Source of the DNA: Prevotella sp. | Lineage (GTDB): Bacteria; Bacteroidota; Bacteroidia; Bacteroidales; Bacteroidaceae | Length of the DNA stretch: 55,555 nt | NCBI GenBank assembly: GCA_017449025.1 | Contig: JAFSKJ010000101.1 | Coordinates: forward strand, 1 to 55,555 | Reading direction: 5' to 3' | In this document: positions 23,961-33,444 of the stretch, piece by piece | Layout: the number at the start of each line of letters is the position of its first letter | Numbering within the stretch: the stretch's first letter is position 1 | Position numbers and translations under genes: made by a program | The notes under the pieces: model-generated | Database searches by the model: none | What the model was told of the DNA's origin: nothing | The model's input: the letters and a program-made list of their open reading frames with translations, nothing else

Positions 23961-25922
23961 TTATATTAACGTGCCGTATTCAGAGCTGTAGCGCAGCATT
24001 TGGTGGGCATAGCTCTCAGAGTAATTCAGCTGAATGTCGATAATGTTGCCGTCGGCATCGGTTACTGGCAGCATCTGGGGGTTGATGAACCCCTTGTATG
24101 GAGCCAGGTTTAAGCGTTCGTAGCGCTGAAGCACCTCGGCGTGCAGGTCAGGGTCTATGTTGACGGCGTATTGTTCCACCAGCAGCCTGACAGCATTGTA
24201 GTCACCCTCGCTCTTTATGCGCTGCACCTCTGCCAGCAGCTCGGCAATGAGCTGTCGCAGGCGCTGGTAGTCGGTTATCTCTAAGTATGTCTTGCCTTGT
24301 CTTCTGACTAGAGCAAGTGTCCCCTCTCCGTGCTGATGGCACCAGTGAGCTATGAGGGCGCGGTTGCGCATGTGGGCCTCTTCTATCTTGTGTCCGGGCT
24401 TTATGCGTATGAGCTGGGTGATGAGGCCGTTCATCATGTAGGTGTAGTACTGGGCCTTGTATGCCTCTCCGTCGGGCAGCAGACCGAGCTGCAGCAGTTT
24501 CTCGTCGGCAATGTAGTAAAGTGCGAAGAGATCGGCACGAGCTTCTTCGATGGTGTTGCCATAGGCTTTCAGTACATCGGGGTCAACGCCAGGAAGCATC
24601 TGTCCGCTTCCGTGTCCGAGACATTCGTGCAGGTCTGTGTGTAGATCCTCGCACGGGTCTCCATAGCGTTCTATGAGCTGCAGTGTCGCGTTGTCAACCA
24701 CGAACTCCTGGTTGAAACCATTGCCGTGTGAGGCTCGGTTGTATGCCTCTGTAATGTTGCTGATGGTAATGCTCTTCGAACCATGCTCGGCGCGGATCCA
24801 TTCGGCGTTTGGCAGGTTGATGCCTATGGCTGTTGAAGGGTACTCGTCGCCGCCAAGCATGGCAGCGCAGATGACGTTGGCGGTGACGCCCTTGACAACG
24901 GGCTTGCGGAAGCGTGGGTCAATGGGGGAATTGTCCTCAAACCACTGAGCGTTGCTACTAATGGTCTGCGTGCGCTTTGTAGCCTTCTCGTCGCGGTATT
25001 CTACGATTCCCTCCCATGACCCTTTGAGTCCGAGCGGGTCGCCGTAGACCTCGATGAAGCCGTTAACGAAGTCGATGGTGGTTTCATGCTCTCCCACCCA
25101 TGCTATGCAGTATTTGTTGAACGTCTGCAGGTCGCCCGTGAGATAGTAGCTTATCAGCAATTCGATTACTTCGCGTTGCCGGTTGTTCTCGGCTACCTCG
25201 CATGCCTTTTTGAGCCAATAGACAATGTGGCTGATGGCATTGCCATAGCGCCCGCTGGCAGTCCACGGCGTTTCCTCTATGCTTCCGTCGTCATGCTTGA
25301 CCAGTGTTGTGTTAAGTCCGAATGACGGTGGCTGCTGCCTGTTGCCCCATTCCGCTTTCTTTCTGGCATAGAAGTCTTCTGCTTCACGCTGGCTCACGCC
25401 CTGATAGAAGTTACAGGCAGAGGTGAGCAGCAGGTCGTCGCCGTCGGCCTTGTTAACGCGTTTGGGCAGCACCTGCGGGTCGAAGATTATGGGTATCAGC
25501 TCGTCGCACAGTTGTTCACGTGTCTCGCCGGAGCGTAGAGGCAGCCGCGTCTCGTCTGTCTTCAAGATGGATTGGCGCAGGTAGTCGGCACTGAACTCAG
25601 GCACGAACTTCTCGCATCCGTAGTGGTGGTGTATGCCGTTGGAGAACCATAGTCGCTTGAGGTAAATCTCAAGAGCGATGAAGTCGGGAGTGTCGTGAGG
25701 AATAAGCATATTGGTATATACAGCCTCAAACATCTTTCTCAGTCGGAGGTTGTATCTACCAAATTGGTCGAAGGTAATGTCTCTGCCATAGAGTGTTGCC
25801 TTCGAGAGGTAATAAATTAGTGTTTTGTGTTGTAGAGACAGGCTTTCAAAACCATTGAGCCTGTAACGGAGCAATTGCAGGTCGGCAAATCGCTCGTCCT
25901 TGTAGTGTACTTCTGGGTTCAT
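23961..25922 (-). CDS. Dipeptidyl peptidase III (M49 zinc metallopeptidase)
   Basis: 653 residues, close to the bacterial M49 length. It removes dipeptides from the N-terminus of oligopeptides. The zinc motif HEXXGH is HECLGH at residues 432-437, and the second motif EExxAD is EEARAD at 459-464. No signal peptide is seen, so it is probably cytoplasmic. It follows the AraC-type regulator gene by 6 bp, so the two are likely one transcript, followed by the AlkD-like gene. Confidence 0.93.
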   Translation of the reverse strand: MNPEVHYKDERFADLQLLRYRLNGFESLSLQHKTLIYYLSKATLYGRDITFDQFGRYNLRLRKMFEAVYTNMLIPHDTPDFIALEIYLKRLWFSNGIHHHYGCEKFVPEFSADYLRQSILKTDETRLPLRSGETREQLCDELIPIIFDPQVLPKRVNKADGDDLLLTSACNFYQGVSQREAEDFYARKKAEWGNRQQPPSFGLNTTLVKHDDGSIEETPWTASGRYGNAISHIVYWLKKACEVAENNRQREVIELLISYYLTGDLQTFNKYCIAWVGEHETTIDFVNGFIEVYGDPLGLKGSWEGIVEYRDEKATKRTQTISSNAQWFEDNSPIDPRFRKPVVKGVTANVICAAMLGGDEYPSTAIGINLPNAEWIRAEHGSKSITISNITEAYNRASHGNGFNQEFVVDNATLQLIERYGDPCEDLHTDLHECLGHGSGQMLPGVDPDVLKAYGNTIEEARADLFALYYIADEKLLQLGLLPDGEAYKAQYYTYMMNGLITQLIRIKPGHKIEEAHMRNRALIAHWCHQHGEGTLALVRRQGKTYLEITDYQRLRQLIAELLAEVQRIKSEGDYNAVRLLVEQYAVNIDPDLHAEVLQRYERLNLAPYKGFINPQMLPVTDADGNIIDIQLNYSESYAHQMLRYSSEYGTLI

Positions 25923-25928
25923 GGAAGA

Positions 25929-26384
25929 TTAATCCAACTTGCGCGACTTCTTGACCGGTTTTGTTGGGGCCGCTTTCATGTGTTGCAGCCGGTAGTCGCG
26001 AGGTGTCATGTTCATGATTTTGTAGAAGGATGCATAGAAAGACTGCCTGTTGGCAAATCCCACCATGTCGCTAACTTCCTCCATGCGCAGGTTTTGGTAG
26101 CGCTTGTCCACGAGTATGTCCATAGCCTCCTCAATGCGGAACTTGTTGATGAAGGTAGTGTAGTTGGTGTGGAACTTAACGTTGACCACTGCCGAGATGT
26201 AGCGGGTGTTAGTACCCAGGTCTTCGGCAAGCCTCTTGGCAGAGTAGTCTTTGTCCTTGTACTTTTTTTGCATCACGATGATTTCCAGAATACGCTCTTT
26301 CATCTCATCCATCACCTTCGGGTTTACCAAAGTGCGATAGACGGCCTCTTTTTCTTTTTTCTCTGTAATGTTGTACTTAGCCAT
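25929..26384 (-). CDS. AraC-type helix-turn-helix regulator without a sensor domain
   Basis: 151 residues. The C-terminal about 100 residues form an AraC/XylS DNA-binding domain: YSAKRLAEDLGTNTRYISAV is the first helix-turn-helix and MEEVSDMVGFANRQSFYASF the second, with the typical NMTPRDYR ending. The N-terminus is only a short charged helix, so there is no ligand-binding domain. The tail is basic (KPVKKSRK). It is divergent from the starch-synthase-like gene and 6 bp upstream of the dipeptidyl peptidase gene. Confidence 0.85.
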   Translation of the reverse strand: MAKYNITEKKEKEAVYRTLVNPKVMDEMKERILEIIVMQKKYKDKDYSAKRLAEDLGTNTRYISAVVNVKFHTNYTTFINKFRIEEAMDILVDKRYQNLRMEEVSDMVGFANRQSFYASFYKIMNMTPRDYRLQHMKAAPTKPVKKSRKLD

Positions 26385-26424
26385 AAGCGTATGATAGAAT
26401 TCTTTTCCTATTGCAATTCAATTG

Positions 26425-26432
26425 CAAATATA
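26425..26432 (-). promoter_or_regulatory. -7 box of the AraC-type regulator gene
   Basis: The minus strand reads TATATTTG, matching TAnnTTTG, 40 bases before the ATG. A -33 TTTG is not obvious. The intergenic region 26385-26597 is AT-rich and holds this promoter and the divergent one. Confidence 0.45.
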
Positions 26433-26545
26433 GCAAATAAAACTGACATTTGAGACATTTTTATTCTAAAAAAATCTTAACTAACCGTTATTTTAAAGAA
26501 AATTGTTTGCAAAATGTCACTTTTTCCTAAAAAGAGCCGTTTTTC

Positions 26546-26577
26546 TTGCCTTATTTCAGTTTTTTTTCGTACCTTTG
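26546..26577 (+). promoter_or_regulatory. Promoter of the starch-synthase-like gene
   Basis: TTG at 26546-26548 and TACCTTTG at 26570-26577 are 21 bases apart. The ATG at 26598 is 20 bases downstream, which also decides the start: the longer frame from 26514 would begin upstream of the promoter. Confidence 0.75.
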
Positions 26578-26597
26578 CAAAGCAAAATTCAACAACG

Positions 26598-27407
26598 ATG
26601 GCAAAAAAGAAAGTTTTATTCATCAATCAGGAGATAACGCCCTACGTTCCAGAATCATATCTTGCCATGATGGGCAAGAACCTTCCACAAGTCATGCAGG
26701 AAATAGGCCATGAGATACGTACGTTCATGCCCAAATGGGGTAACATCAACGAGCGCCGTGGCCAGTTGCACGAGGTGATACGCCTCTCGGGTATGAATCT
26801 GATCATTGACGACACCGACCATCCATTGATTATAAAGGTGGCATCCATTCAGTCGACAAAGATACAGGTTTACTTCATAGACAATGACGACTACTTCACC
26901 AAGAGGCTGATGACTGTTGACGAGAATGGAAAAGACTATACCGATAACGGCGAGAGAGCAATATTCTTTGCAAGAGGCGTACTCGAGACGGTGAAGAAGC
27001 TGCGCTGGACTCCTGACATCATACACTGTCAGGGATGGATGAGCGCTGTGGTTCCACTATATCTGAAAACGGCATACAGCGAGGAACCGTCGTTTGCCAG
27101 TGCCAAGGTGGTGACTTCGCTCTTCAACAAGAGTTTCAGTACAAACCTGAACACTAACTTCAAAAAGTGCGTGGAGTTCCGCGAGACCAAGTCTGACATG
27201 CTGAAGGACTACGACGACAACTTCGGTTTTGAAGAGTTGGGGAAGTTGGCCATTGACTACAGCGACGGCGTGATAAAGGCCCATCCTGACGTCAGTGAAG
27301 ACCTCATGGAATATGCCAAGGCGAAAGGTGTTCCTGTGCTTGACTATCACGAGGACTTCGCCACATATTACGAGGATTTCTATCAGAAAATTTGCCCTGA
27401 AGACTAA
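26598..27407 (+). CDS. Short glycogen/starch-synthase-like protein (GT5 N-terminal half only)
   Basis: 269 residues, about half the length of a GT5 glycogen synthase. KVLFINQEITPYVPE, LPQVMQEIGHEIRTFMPKWG, DNGERAIFFARGVLETVKKL and PDIIHCQGWMSAVVPLYLKT match the N-terminal Rossmann domain of GlgA. The usual KxGGL substrate loop is replaced by VPESYLAMMGKNL, and no C-terminal glycosyltransferase domain follows. This short form is common in Bacteroidales. Whether it synthesises glycogen alone or is a regulator or partner is unknown. The DUF4270 lipoprotein gene starts 24 bp later. Confidence 0.75.
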   Translation: MAKKKVLFINQEITPYVPESYLAMMGKNLPQVMQEIGHEIRTFMPKWGNINERRGQLHEVIRLSGMNLIIDDTDHPLIIKVASIQSTKIQVYFIDNDDYFTKRLMTVDENGKDYTDNGERAIFFARGVLETVKKLRWTPDIIHCQGWMSAVVPLYLKTAYSEEPSFASAKVVTSLFNKSFSTNLNTNFKKCVEFRETKSDMLKDYDDNFGFEELGKLAIDYSDGVIKAHPDVSEDLMEYAKAKGVPVLDYHEDFATYYEDFYQKICPED

Positions 27408-27430
27408 GAAAGTATTTAGTTAGCTTGAAG

Positions 27431-28897
27431 ATGAAAGCAAAACACATAGCAGTGATTGCACTTATTGCAATCGCGACCGCTTGTAGTGACGACACACTCA
27501 ATATAGGAAACACGCTGATTGCAGAGAACGACAAGCTTGAAGTGACTGCAGCAACATACAATGCGCAGAGCCGTACCATTATTGCGGACTCCGTATTGTC
27601 GAGAAGCAACATCTGCTACTTCGGGCGCATAATCGACCCGGAGACGGACGCTGCGGTGACGAGCGAGTTCATGACGCAGTTCCACATCCTGGAGACAATC
27701 CAACTCTATTCCGACGACAAGATTATAAGCCGAGAGGACGGCATGGCCGTGGCCGACTCGTGCCGTATAGAACTGTACTTCAACAATCCGTCTACGGCCT
27801 GCGACACGTTGGCACCGATGAAGCTTAGAGTCTATGAACTAAGCAAGCCAATGGATGAAGCGGAGGTTTATTACTCAAACTACGACCCCATAGAGCGTGG
27901 CTATATACGCACAGGAGGCCTAACCACCGACAAAATGTTTTCGTACTCCGACCAGACCATTGTCGGTGAGAGAAAATCGTCGGCAAGCGATTACTCATAC
28001 TCCAACTACATATATATACCGCTCAACATGCCGTACACCGACCGTGAGGGGGTGACCTACAAGAATTACGGCACATACATAATTCAGCAGTATCAGCGCC
28101 ACCCTGAGTACTTCAAGAACGCATACCAGTTCATCCACAACGTATGTCCGGGATTCTACTTCCAGATTCTCGACGGCTACGGTTTCTATACTCAGGTGCC
28201 TGACATGGCTTTGCGCTTCTATTACACTGTCAACAACAATGACTCTGTATTTGCCACCAATATTGCCTTGGCCGGAACGGAGGAGGTGTTGCAGACCACC
28301 AAGATTGCCAACGACAACGAGGCTATCAGGCAGTTGGCTGCCGACAACAGTTGCACTTACATAAAGTCGCCTGCCGGACTGTTTACTGAAGTCACTATGC
28401 CTGTAGATGAGATCAAGGCCGGCCATGAGAATGACTCGCTGCTTGCAGCGAAAGTGTCGTTCATGCGCATCAATAACAAAGAGCAGAGCAAGTATTCACT
28501 CGGTGTGCCAACGAATCTGCTTCTTCTGCCCAAGGACAGCCTCTATTCCTTCTTTGAGCACAAGAGCCTGAACGACAACAAGACAACATTCTATACTACA
28601 TTCTCCAGCTCGGCCAACGCTTACACCTTTAATAATATATCCAGTCTGATAACTGCCATGTACAACCGCCGCCGTCAAGGCATGCAGGCAGACTCGCGAT
28701 GGGAAGAGAACCATCCTGACTGGAATAAGGTTGTGCTGGTGCCAGTGACACTCACTACTGTAGCCATCAACTCGTCGACTCTGACCACCGACTTGGCTCA
28801 CGACATGAGCATCACAAGTACAAAGTTGGCCGGAGGCAGCAACAATGCAAATTCACCGATTGAGATAAGCGTGGTGTACGGACAGTTCAAGAAATAA
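27431..28897 (+). CDS. DUF4270-type surface lipoprotein
   Basis: 488 residues from the ATG at 27431; a TTG 6 bases upstream is also in frame. A lipoprotein signal peptide with lipobox AIATAC puts the acylated cysteine at about residue 18. The mature protein is beta-rich and matches the DUF4270 style (ADSVLSRSNICYFGRIIDPETD, YFNNPSTACDTLAPMKLRVYEL, FYTTFSSSANAYTFNNISSLI with breaks). This family is common next to the short starch-synthase gene in Bacteroidales. It is probably outer-membrane anchored; the role is unknown. Confidence 0.8.
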   Translation: MKAKHIAVIALIAIATACSDDTLNIGNTLIAENDKLEVTAATYNAQSRTIIADSVLSRSNICYFGRIIDPETDAAVTSEFMTQFHILETIQLYSDDKIISREDGMAVADSCRIELYFNNPSTACDTLAPMKLRVYELSKPMDEAEVYYSNYDPIERGYIRTGGLTTDKMFSYSDQTIVGERKSSASDYSYSNYIYIPLNMPYTDREGVTYKNYGTYIIQQYQRHPEYFKNAYQFIHNVCPGFYFQILDGYGFYTQVPDMALRFYYTVNNNDSVFATNIALAGTEEVLQTTKIANDNEAIRQLAADNSCTYIKSPAGLFTEVTMPVDEIKAGHENDSLLAAKVSFMRINNKEQSKYSLGVPTNLLLLPKDSLYSFFEHKSLNDNKTTFYTTFSSSANAYTFNNISSLITAMYNRRRQGMQADSRWEENHPDWNKVVLVPVTLTTVAINSSTLTTDLAHDMSITSTKLAGGSNNANSPIEISVVYGQFKK

Positions 28898-28902
28898 TCC
28901 TT

Positions 28903-29031
28903 ATGGCAGACGGATTTCTGGAGAGTCATCAGCAGGCATACGAGGCACGTAAGGAGGCTTACCTTCGTAAACGCAAGCTTAACCGTGGACGGAGTCTTTA
29001 CATTGAACGTCCTGAAGACGAGGCTCTTTAG
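28903..29031 (+). CDS. 42-residue conserved-looking small protein
   Basis: An ATG 5 bases after the DUF4270 stop opens 42 codons: MADGFLESHQQAYEARKEAY, then a basic LRKRKLNRGRS and a YIERPEDEAL end. It is very hydrophilic and predicted helical. The tight spacing, non-random composition and similarity to small Bacteroidales proteins I recall beginning MA(D/E)xxLE support a real gene. Function unknown. Confidence 0.6.
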   Translation: MADGFLESHQQAYEARKEAYLRKRKLNRGRSLYIERPEDEAL

Positions 29032-29098
29032 CCTGTGGTGAGGCTGCTGTTTCATTTAATCATGTCAAGCACATTCGGAAGCCAAAGAGCAAAGAGAT

Positions 29099-29866
29099 AT
29101 GGAAGTAGTCTACGAGGACAACCACATAATTGTTGTAGCCAAGCGGAGTGGTGAGATTGTACAAGGCGACAAAACAGGCGACATACCGCTCTCCGACGTG
29201 GTTAAGTCTTACATCAAAGAAAAATACTCGAAGCCGGGAGAGGTGTTCCTCGGAGTTGTACACAGGTTAGACCGCCCTGTTAGCGGGCTGGTGGTTTTCG
29301 CACGCACGTCAAAAGCCCTTGCACGCCTTAACCGAATGTTCGTCGAGGGAGAGGTTCACAAAACCTACTGGGCTGTAGTAGAGAGAAATGAAACTGAAGA
29401 TGCACTTCTTTCCCATGACATTGATAATGATGGCTACCATACACTTACTCACTATTTGGTGCGCAACGAAAAGCAGAACAAGTCGTATGCCTACGATACA
29501 GAAAAACCCCACTCGAAGAAAGCCGTACTCCGCTATCGTTTACTGGCACATTCCGAGCGCTATTCTCTTGTTGAGGTACAGCTTGTGACCGGCCGCCATC
29601 ACCAGATACGATGCCAGCTGGCCAAGGAGGGTTTCCACATCAAGGGCGACTTGAAGTACGGTGCCCGGCGCTCCAACCCTGACGGCAGCATTTCCCTTTT
29701 GGCGCGCAGGGTGGATTTTGTCCATCCAGTGTCAAAACAAGACATCAGCCTCGAAGCACCACTGCCCGAAGCTGAGCCGTGGCCCTCGCTTGCCGTTGCA
29801 ATACATGCCCATACAATGGACCATTCACAAAACCCGAACAATGAGAAAGGCAATATATTATGCTGA
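29099..29866 (+). CDS. RluA-family RNA pseudouridine synthase
   Basis: 255 residues without an S4 domain. It isomerises uridine to pseudouridine in rRNA or tRNA. The catalytic motif HRLDRPVSG lies at residues 55-63 with Asp58 as the nucleophile. VHKTYWAVVE, VTGRHHQIRCQLAKEGFHIKGD and YGARRSNPDGSISLLAR are the other family motifs. Its last 7 bases overlap the recN start (ATGCTGA), so the two are translationally coupled. The exact target uridine cannot be read from sequence. Confidence 0.93.
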   Translation: MEVVYEDNHIIVVAKRSGEIVQGDKTGDIPLSDVVKSYIKEKYSKPGEVFLGVVHRLDRPVSGLVVFARTSKALARLNRMFVEGEVHKTYWAVVERNETEDALLSHDIDNDGYHTLTHYLVRNEKQNKSYAYDTEKPHSKKAVLRYRLLAHSERYSLVEVQLVTGRHHQIRCQLAKEGFHIKGDLKYGARRSNPDGSISLLARRVDFVHPVSKQDISLEAPLPEAEPWPSLAVAIHAHTMDHSQNPNNEKGNILC

Positions 29867-31524
29867 AACATCTGTACATAAAGAACTTTACTCTAATAGA
29901 TACCCTCGACCTTGAGCTTAACCCTGGATTCTCCGTCATTACCGGCGAGACGGGAGCCGGCAAGAGCATCATCCTTGGAGCCATTGGCCTGTTGCTTGGA
30001 CAGCGCGCTGACTCGAAGACCATCAAGCAGGGAGCAGAAAAGTGCGTGATAGAGGCCGAGTTCGACCTTAGCCGCTACGGACTCGCTGACTTCTTCAGCC
30101 TGAACGATATCGACTACGATGAAGGCACATGCATCGTGCGCCGTGAGCTTACATCCGCCGGCAAGAGCCGTGCCTTCGTCAACGACACTCCTGTGCCACT
30201 TACGCTTCTTAAGGAGTTGGGCGAGCAGCTCGTCGACATACACTCCCAGCACCAGAACCTGCTGCTGCAGACCCACGACTTCCAGCTAAATGTTATAGAT
30301 GTGATGGGAGAAAACACCTCGTTGCTCGCCGACTACCATCAGGCTTACATCCAGTATCAGAAGGCCGTTGAAGACCTTGAGGCCATGGAACGTAGCATAG
30401 AACAGAGCAGCCAGCAGGCCGACTTCCTTCGTTTCCAGGTTGAGGAGCTGACAGCTGCCGCACTCACCGACGGCGAGCAGGAGGAGCTGGAGCAGCGCAG
30501 CGATACCATGACCCATGCCGAAGACATCAAGAGCGCCCTTTTCGAGGCAGACCGCTTGCTCTCGGATGACGAGAGGGGAGCTGTTGGTAGTCTGAGAACG
30601 GCTGAAAGTGCACTTGCTGCCATTTCCCGCGTCCTTCCCGGAGCTGCAGAGCTGGCAGAGCGCCTGTCGTCATGCTATATAGAGCTTAAGGATGTGGCAG
30701 AGGAAGTGAGCCGCCGACAGGCCGACATTGATTTCGACCCTGCTGAGCTTGATACCGTTAACAACCGTCTGGACCGTATCTACGAGTTGCAGAAGAAATA
30801 CCATACTGATACCATCGCTGGGCTGTTGGAGCAGTTTGACATGATGAAACAGCGGCTCAACGCCATCGACAATAGCGACGAGGCTTTGGAGGGACTGAAG
30901 CAGCAGGTGGACAATCGTAGAAAGATGTGCAAGGATTTGGCCGCAAAGCTGACGAAGCGCCGTAAGCAGGCCTCCACTCTTGTGGAGAATGAGATGCGTC
31001 AGATGCTTGTGCCATTGGGCATGCCCAACGTGCGCTTCCAGGTGAGCCTTACTGCAACCGATCTCACGCGGACAGGTACCGACAAGGTTGCATTCCTCTT
31101 CTCCGCAAACACCTCCACGGCATTGCAACCTGTGAGCCAGGTGGCATCAGGCGGCGAGATTGCGCGAGTGATGCTATCGCTTAAGGCCATGATTAGCCGT
31201 GCCGTGAAGTTGCCGACAATAATCTTCGACGAGATTGACACAGGTGTCAGCGGACAGACTGCAGAGAAAATGGCACTGATAATGCAGGACATGGGCAAGG
31301 CTGAGCGACAGGTCATCAGCATTACACATTTGCCGCAGATAGCAGCCTTGGGTACAACACACTATAAGGTGTACAAGGAAGAGTCGGTGCATGGCACCGT
31401 CAGCCGTATGAGGCAGCTTTCCGCCGAAGAGCGCATCATTGAGATAGCACAAATGCTGAGCGGCAGCAACATCACCGGGGCGGCAATGGAAAACGCCCGG
31501 CAGCTGTTGAAAATGGGAAACTAA
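29860..31524 (+). CDS. recN: DNA repair protein RecN
   Basis: 554 residues, full length. This SMC-like ATPase acts in recombinational repair of double-strand breaks. Walker A is GETGAGKS at residues 29-36. A coiled-coil middle region spans about 150-370. The C-terminal half-site has VASGGEIARVMLSLK (signature), TIIFDEIDTGVSG (Walker B) and QVISITHLPQIAA. It overlaps the pseudouridine synthase gene by 7 bp and is followed by a protease-like TPR gene. Confidence 0.96.
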   Translation: MLKHLYIKNFTLIDTLDLELNPGFSVITGETGAGKSIILGAIGLLLGQRADSKTIKQGAEKCVIEAEFDLSRYGLADFFSLNDIDYDEGTCIVRRELTSAGKSRAFVNDTPVPLTLLKELGEQLVDIHSQHQNLLLQTHDFQLNVIDVMGENTSLLADYHQAYIQYQKAVEDLEAMERSIEQSSQQADFLRFQVEELTAAALTDGEQEELEQRSDTMTHAEDIKSALFEADRLLSDDERGAVGSLRTAESALAAISRVLPGAAELAERLSSCYIELKDVAEEVSRRQADIDFDPAELDTVNNRLDRIYELQKKYHTDTIAGLLEQFDMMKQRLNAIDNSDEALEGLKQQVDNRRKMCKDLAAKLTKRRKQASTLVENEMRQMLVPLGMPNVRFQVSLTATDLTRTGTDKVAFLFSANTSTALQPVSQVASGGEIARVMLSLKAMISRAVKLPTIIFDEIDTGVSGQTAEKMALIMQDMGKAERQVISITHLPQIAALGTTHYKVYKEESVHGTVSRMRQLSAEERIIEIAQMLSGSNITGAAMENARQLLKMGN

Positions 31525-31623
31525 GATGTTTTATTATACAACGAATCACTGAAGAGATAGACTATGTGGATGACAGATAACTACACTGATGGAAAGAAGC
31601 AACAAATAAGCGTTACTACAGGC

Positions 31624-33318
31624 ATGCACCGTAGCCGTGCAAAGCTAATGTCCCGTTTGTTCATTATCGTAATCTCTCTGTTTGTATTCCAGCAAGCAAA
31701 GGCACAGACACCGTCGTGGGCCAAGAAGGCAACGAAGAGCGTGTTCACTTTGAAGACGTTTGCCAAGGATGGTACACTTATTGGCAGCAGCACGGGATTC
31801 TTTGTCACCGATGACGGAGAGGCAGTAAGCTGCTTCACACCCTTCCGCGGAGCTTCACGTGCCGTGGTCATCGACTCTCAGGACAAAGAGATGGAAGTGA
31901 CTTATATGCTTGGCGCAAACGACACCTACGATGTGGCTAAGTTCCGTGTAGACACCAAGAAGAGCCAGCCCCTGGCAATTGCAGGCAATGCAGCTGAGGG
32001 CGACCACCTGTGGATGCTGCCTTATCGCGAGGTGAAGAATTGTCCGGAAGCAACAGTGCGCAGGGCCGAGACCTTCAGGGATGACTATGCCTACTACACT
32101 TTGTCGGCTGCCATGCCTAACGCCGAATCTGTTGGTTGCCCGCTGATGACTGCCAACGGCGATGTGGCAGGCCTCATGCAGCAGCCGGCAGGCATGCGGG
32201 ACACCTTAACCTACGCGGTGTCAGCCGCTTTCGCCGCTTCATTGAAGCTTAACGGCTTGAGCATAAACGATGCAACACTCAAGTCTACCGACATACCCAA
32301 AGACCTTCCCGACGATCTGGAACAGGCAAACCTCACTCTCTATCTTGCCTCTGCCTCTATGGACTCGCTGAGCTATGACAACCTCATTGAAACATTCCTC
32401 AGAAAGTTCCCCGCAGCTCCCGACGGCTACTACTACCGTGCCCAGCGCTCGTTGGTTGCCAACAACTTTGCTGCTGCAGCCCGAGACATGGAGACTGCCA
32501 TCGACAAGTCGTCGAAGAAAGACGAGACTCATTTCAACTACGCTCAGATGATATATCAGAAGGAACTGTACAAAAGCGATATTCCGTATGAGCCTTGGTC
32601 GCTCGACAAGGCCTTTAGCGAGGCTGGCGAGGCTTGTCGTATCAACGAACAGCCAATCTACCGTCAGCTGCAGGCTCAGATACTCTTCGCACAGAAGAAA
32701 TATTCCGACGCCATCCAGATTTATAACACCCTTGTCGGCGGAGAGCTGCGCAGTGCGCAACTGTTCTTTGAGGCTTCACGGTGCCATGAGATGCTGCGTG
32801 ACACTACGGCCCAGTTGGCAATGCTCGACAGTGCCGTGGCCACTTTCAGCCGTCCATACCTGAAGGAGGCTGCACCTTATTTATATATGCGCGCGCAAGC
32901 GAGGCTCAATGCCGGGCGCTTCCGCGATGCTGTCAACGACATGAACGACTATGAGACACTCATGCCCTCAGGACTTACCGACCGATTCTACTATATACGC
33001 TTCCAGGCAGAGGTTGGCGGGCGCCTTTTCCAGCAGGCGCTCAACGACATTGACCGTGCTGTCAACCTCAGACCCGACTATGACCTCTACTATGCCGAGA
33101 AAGCGTCGTTACAGGTAAGGGTGGGACTCTACGACGATGCCATTGTCACTTCTAAGGAGTGCATCCGCCAGGCTCCTGACTACAGCGACGGCTATCTCTT
33201 CCTCGGACTTGCGCAGTGTGCCAAGGGGCAGAAGGCTGAGGGCATTGCCAATCTCAAGAAAGCCAAGGAACTTGGCGACGAACAGGCCGACGCACTCATT
33301 GAAAAGTACTCCAAGTAG
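31624..33318 (+). CDS. Exported protein with degenerate trypsin-like domain and TPR repeats
   Basis: About 564 residues from the ATG at 31624; ATGs at 31564 and 31648 are alternatives. A signal peptide (LFIIVISLFVFQQAKAQ) is followed by an HtrA-like fold of about 190 residues: STGFFVTDDGEAVSCF and YDVAKFRV correspond to the His and Asp regions, and ESVGCPLMTANGDVAGLM to the serine loop. The usual NHV and GNSGGP are absent, so protease activity is doubtful. The rest is TPR repeats (YYYRAQRSLVANNFAAAARD, YMRAQARLNAGRFRDAVNDM). Probably periplasmic, in a binding or scaffold role. Confidence 0.75.
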   Translation: MHRSRAKLMSRLFIIVISLFVFQQAKAQTPSWAKKATKSVFTLKTFAKDGTLIGSSTGFFVTDDGEAVSCFTPFRGASRAVVIDSQDKEMEVTYMLGANDTYDVAKFRVDTKKSQPLAIAGNAAEGDHLWMLPYREVKNCPEATVRRAETFRDDYAYYTLSAAMPNAESVGCPLMTANGDVAGLMQQPAGMRDTLTYAVSAAFAASLKLNGLSINDATLKSTDIPKDLPDDLEQANLTLYLASASMDSLSYDNLIETFLRKFPAAPDGYYYRAQRSLVANNFAAAARDMETAIDKSSKKDETHFNYAQMIYQKELYKSDIPYEPWSLDKAFSEAGEACRINEQPIYRQLQAQILFAQKKYSDAIQIYNTLVGGELRSAQLFFEASRCHEMLRDTTAQLAMLDSAVATFSRPYLKEAAPYLYMRAQARLNAGRFRDAVNDMNDYETLMPSGLTDRFYYIRFQAEVGGRLFQQALNDIDRAVNLRPDYDLYYAEKASLQVRVGLYDDAIVTSKECIRQAPDYSDGYLFLGLAQCAKGQKAEGIANLKKAKELGDEQADALIEKYSK

Positions 33319-33412
33319 CCAAAACACAGCTTTTTACCGGCTTGAAGTGTGAAATAAAGCAAAACGCAGAAATAATTATTGCACAAATATCTGCTGTTTG
33401 AGCATTTTTAAC

Positions 33413-33420
33413 TACCTTTG
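33413..33420 (+). promoter_or_regulatory. -7 box of the AspT/YidE-type transporter gene
   Basis: TACCTTTG lies 24 bases before the ATG at 33445, showing that the in-frame TTG at 33418 cannot be the start. A -33 box at the correct distance is not clear. Confidence 0.6.
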
Positions 33421-33444
33421 CACATCGAAAAAGTAACGTGTGTT

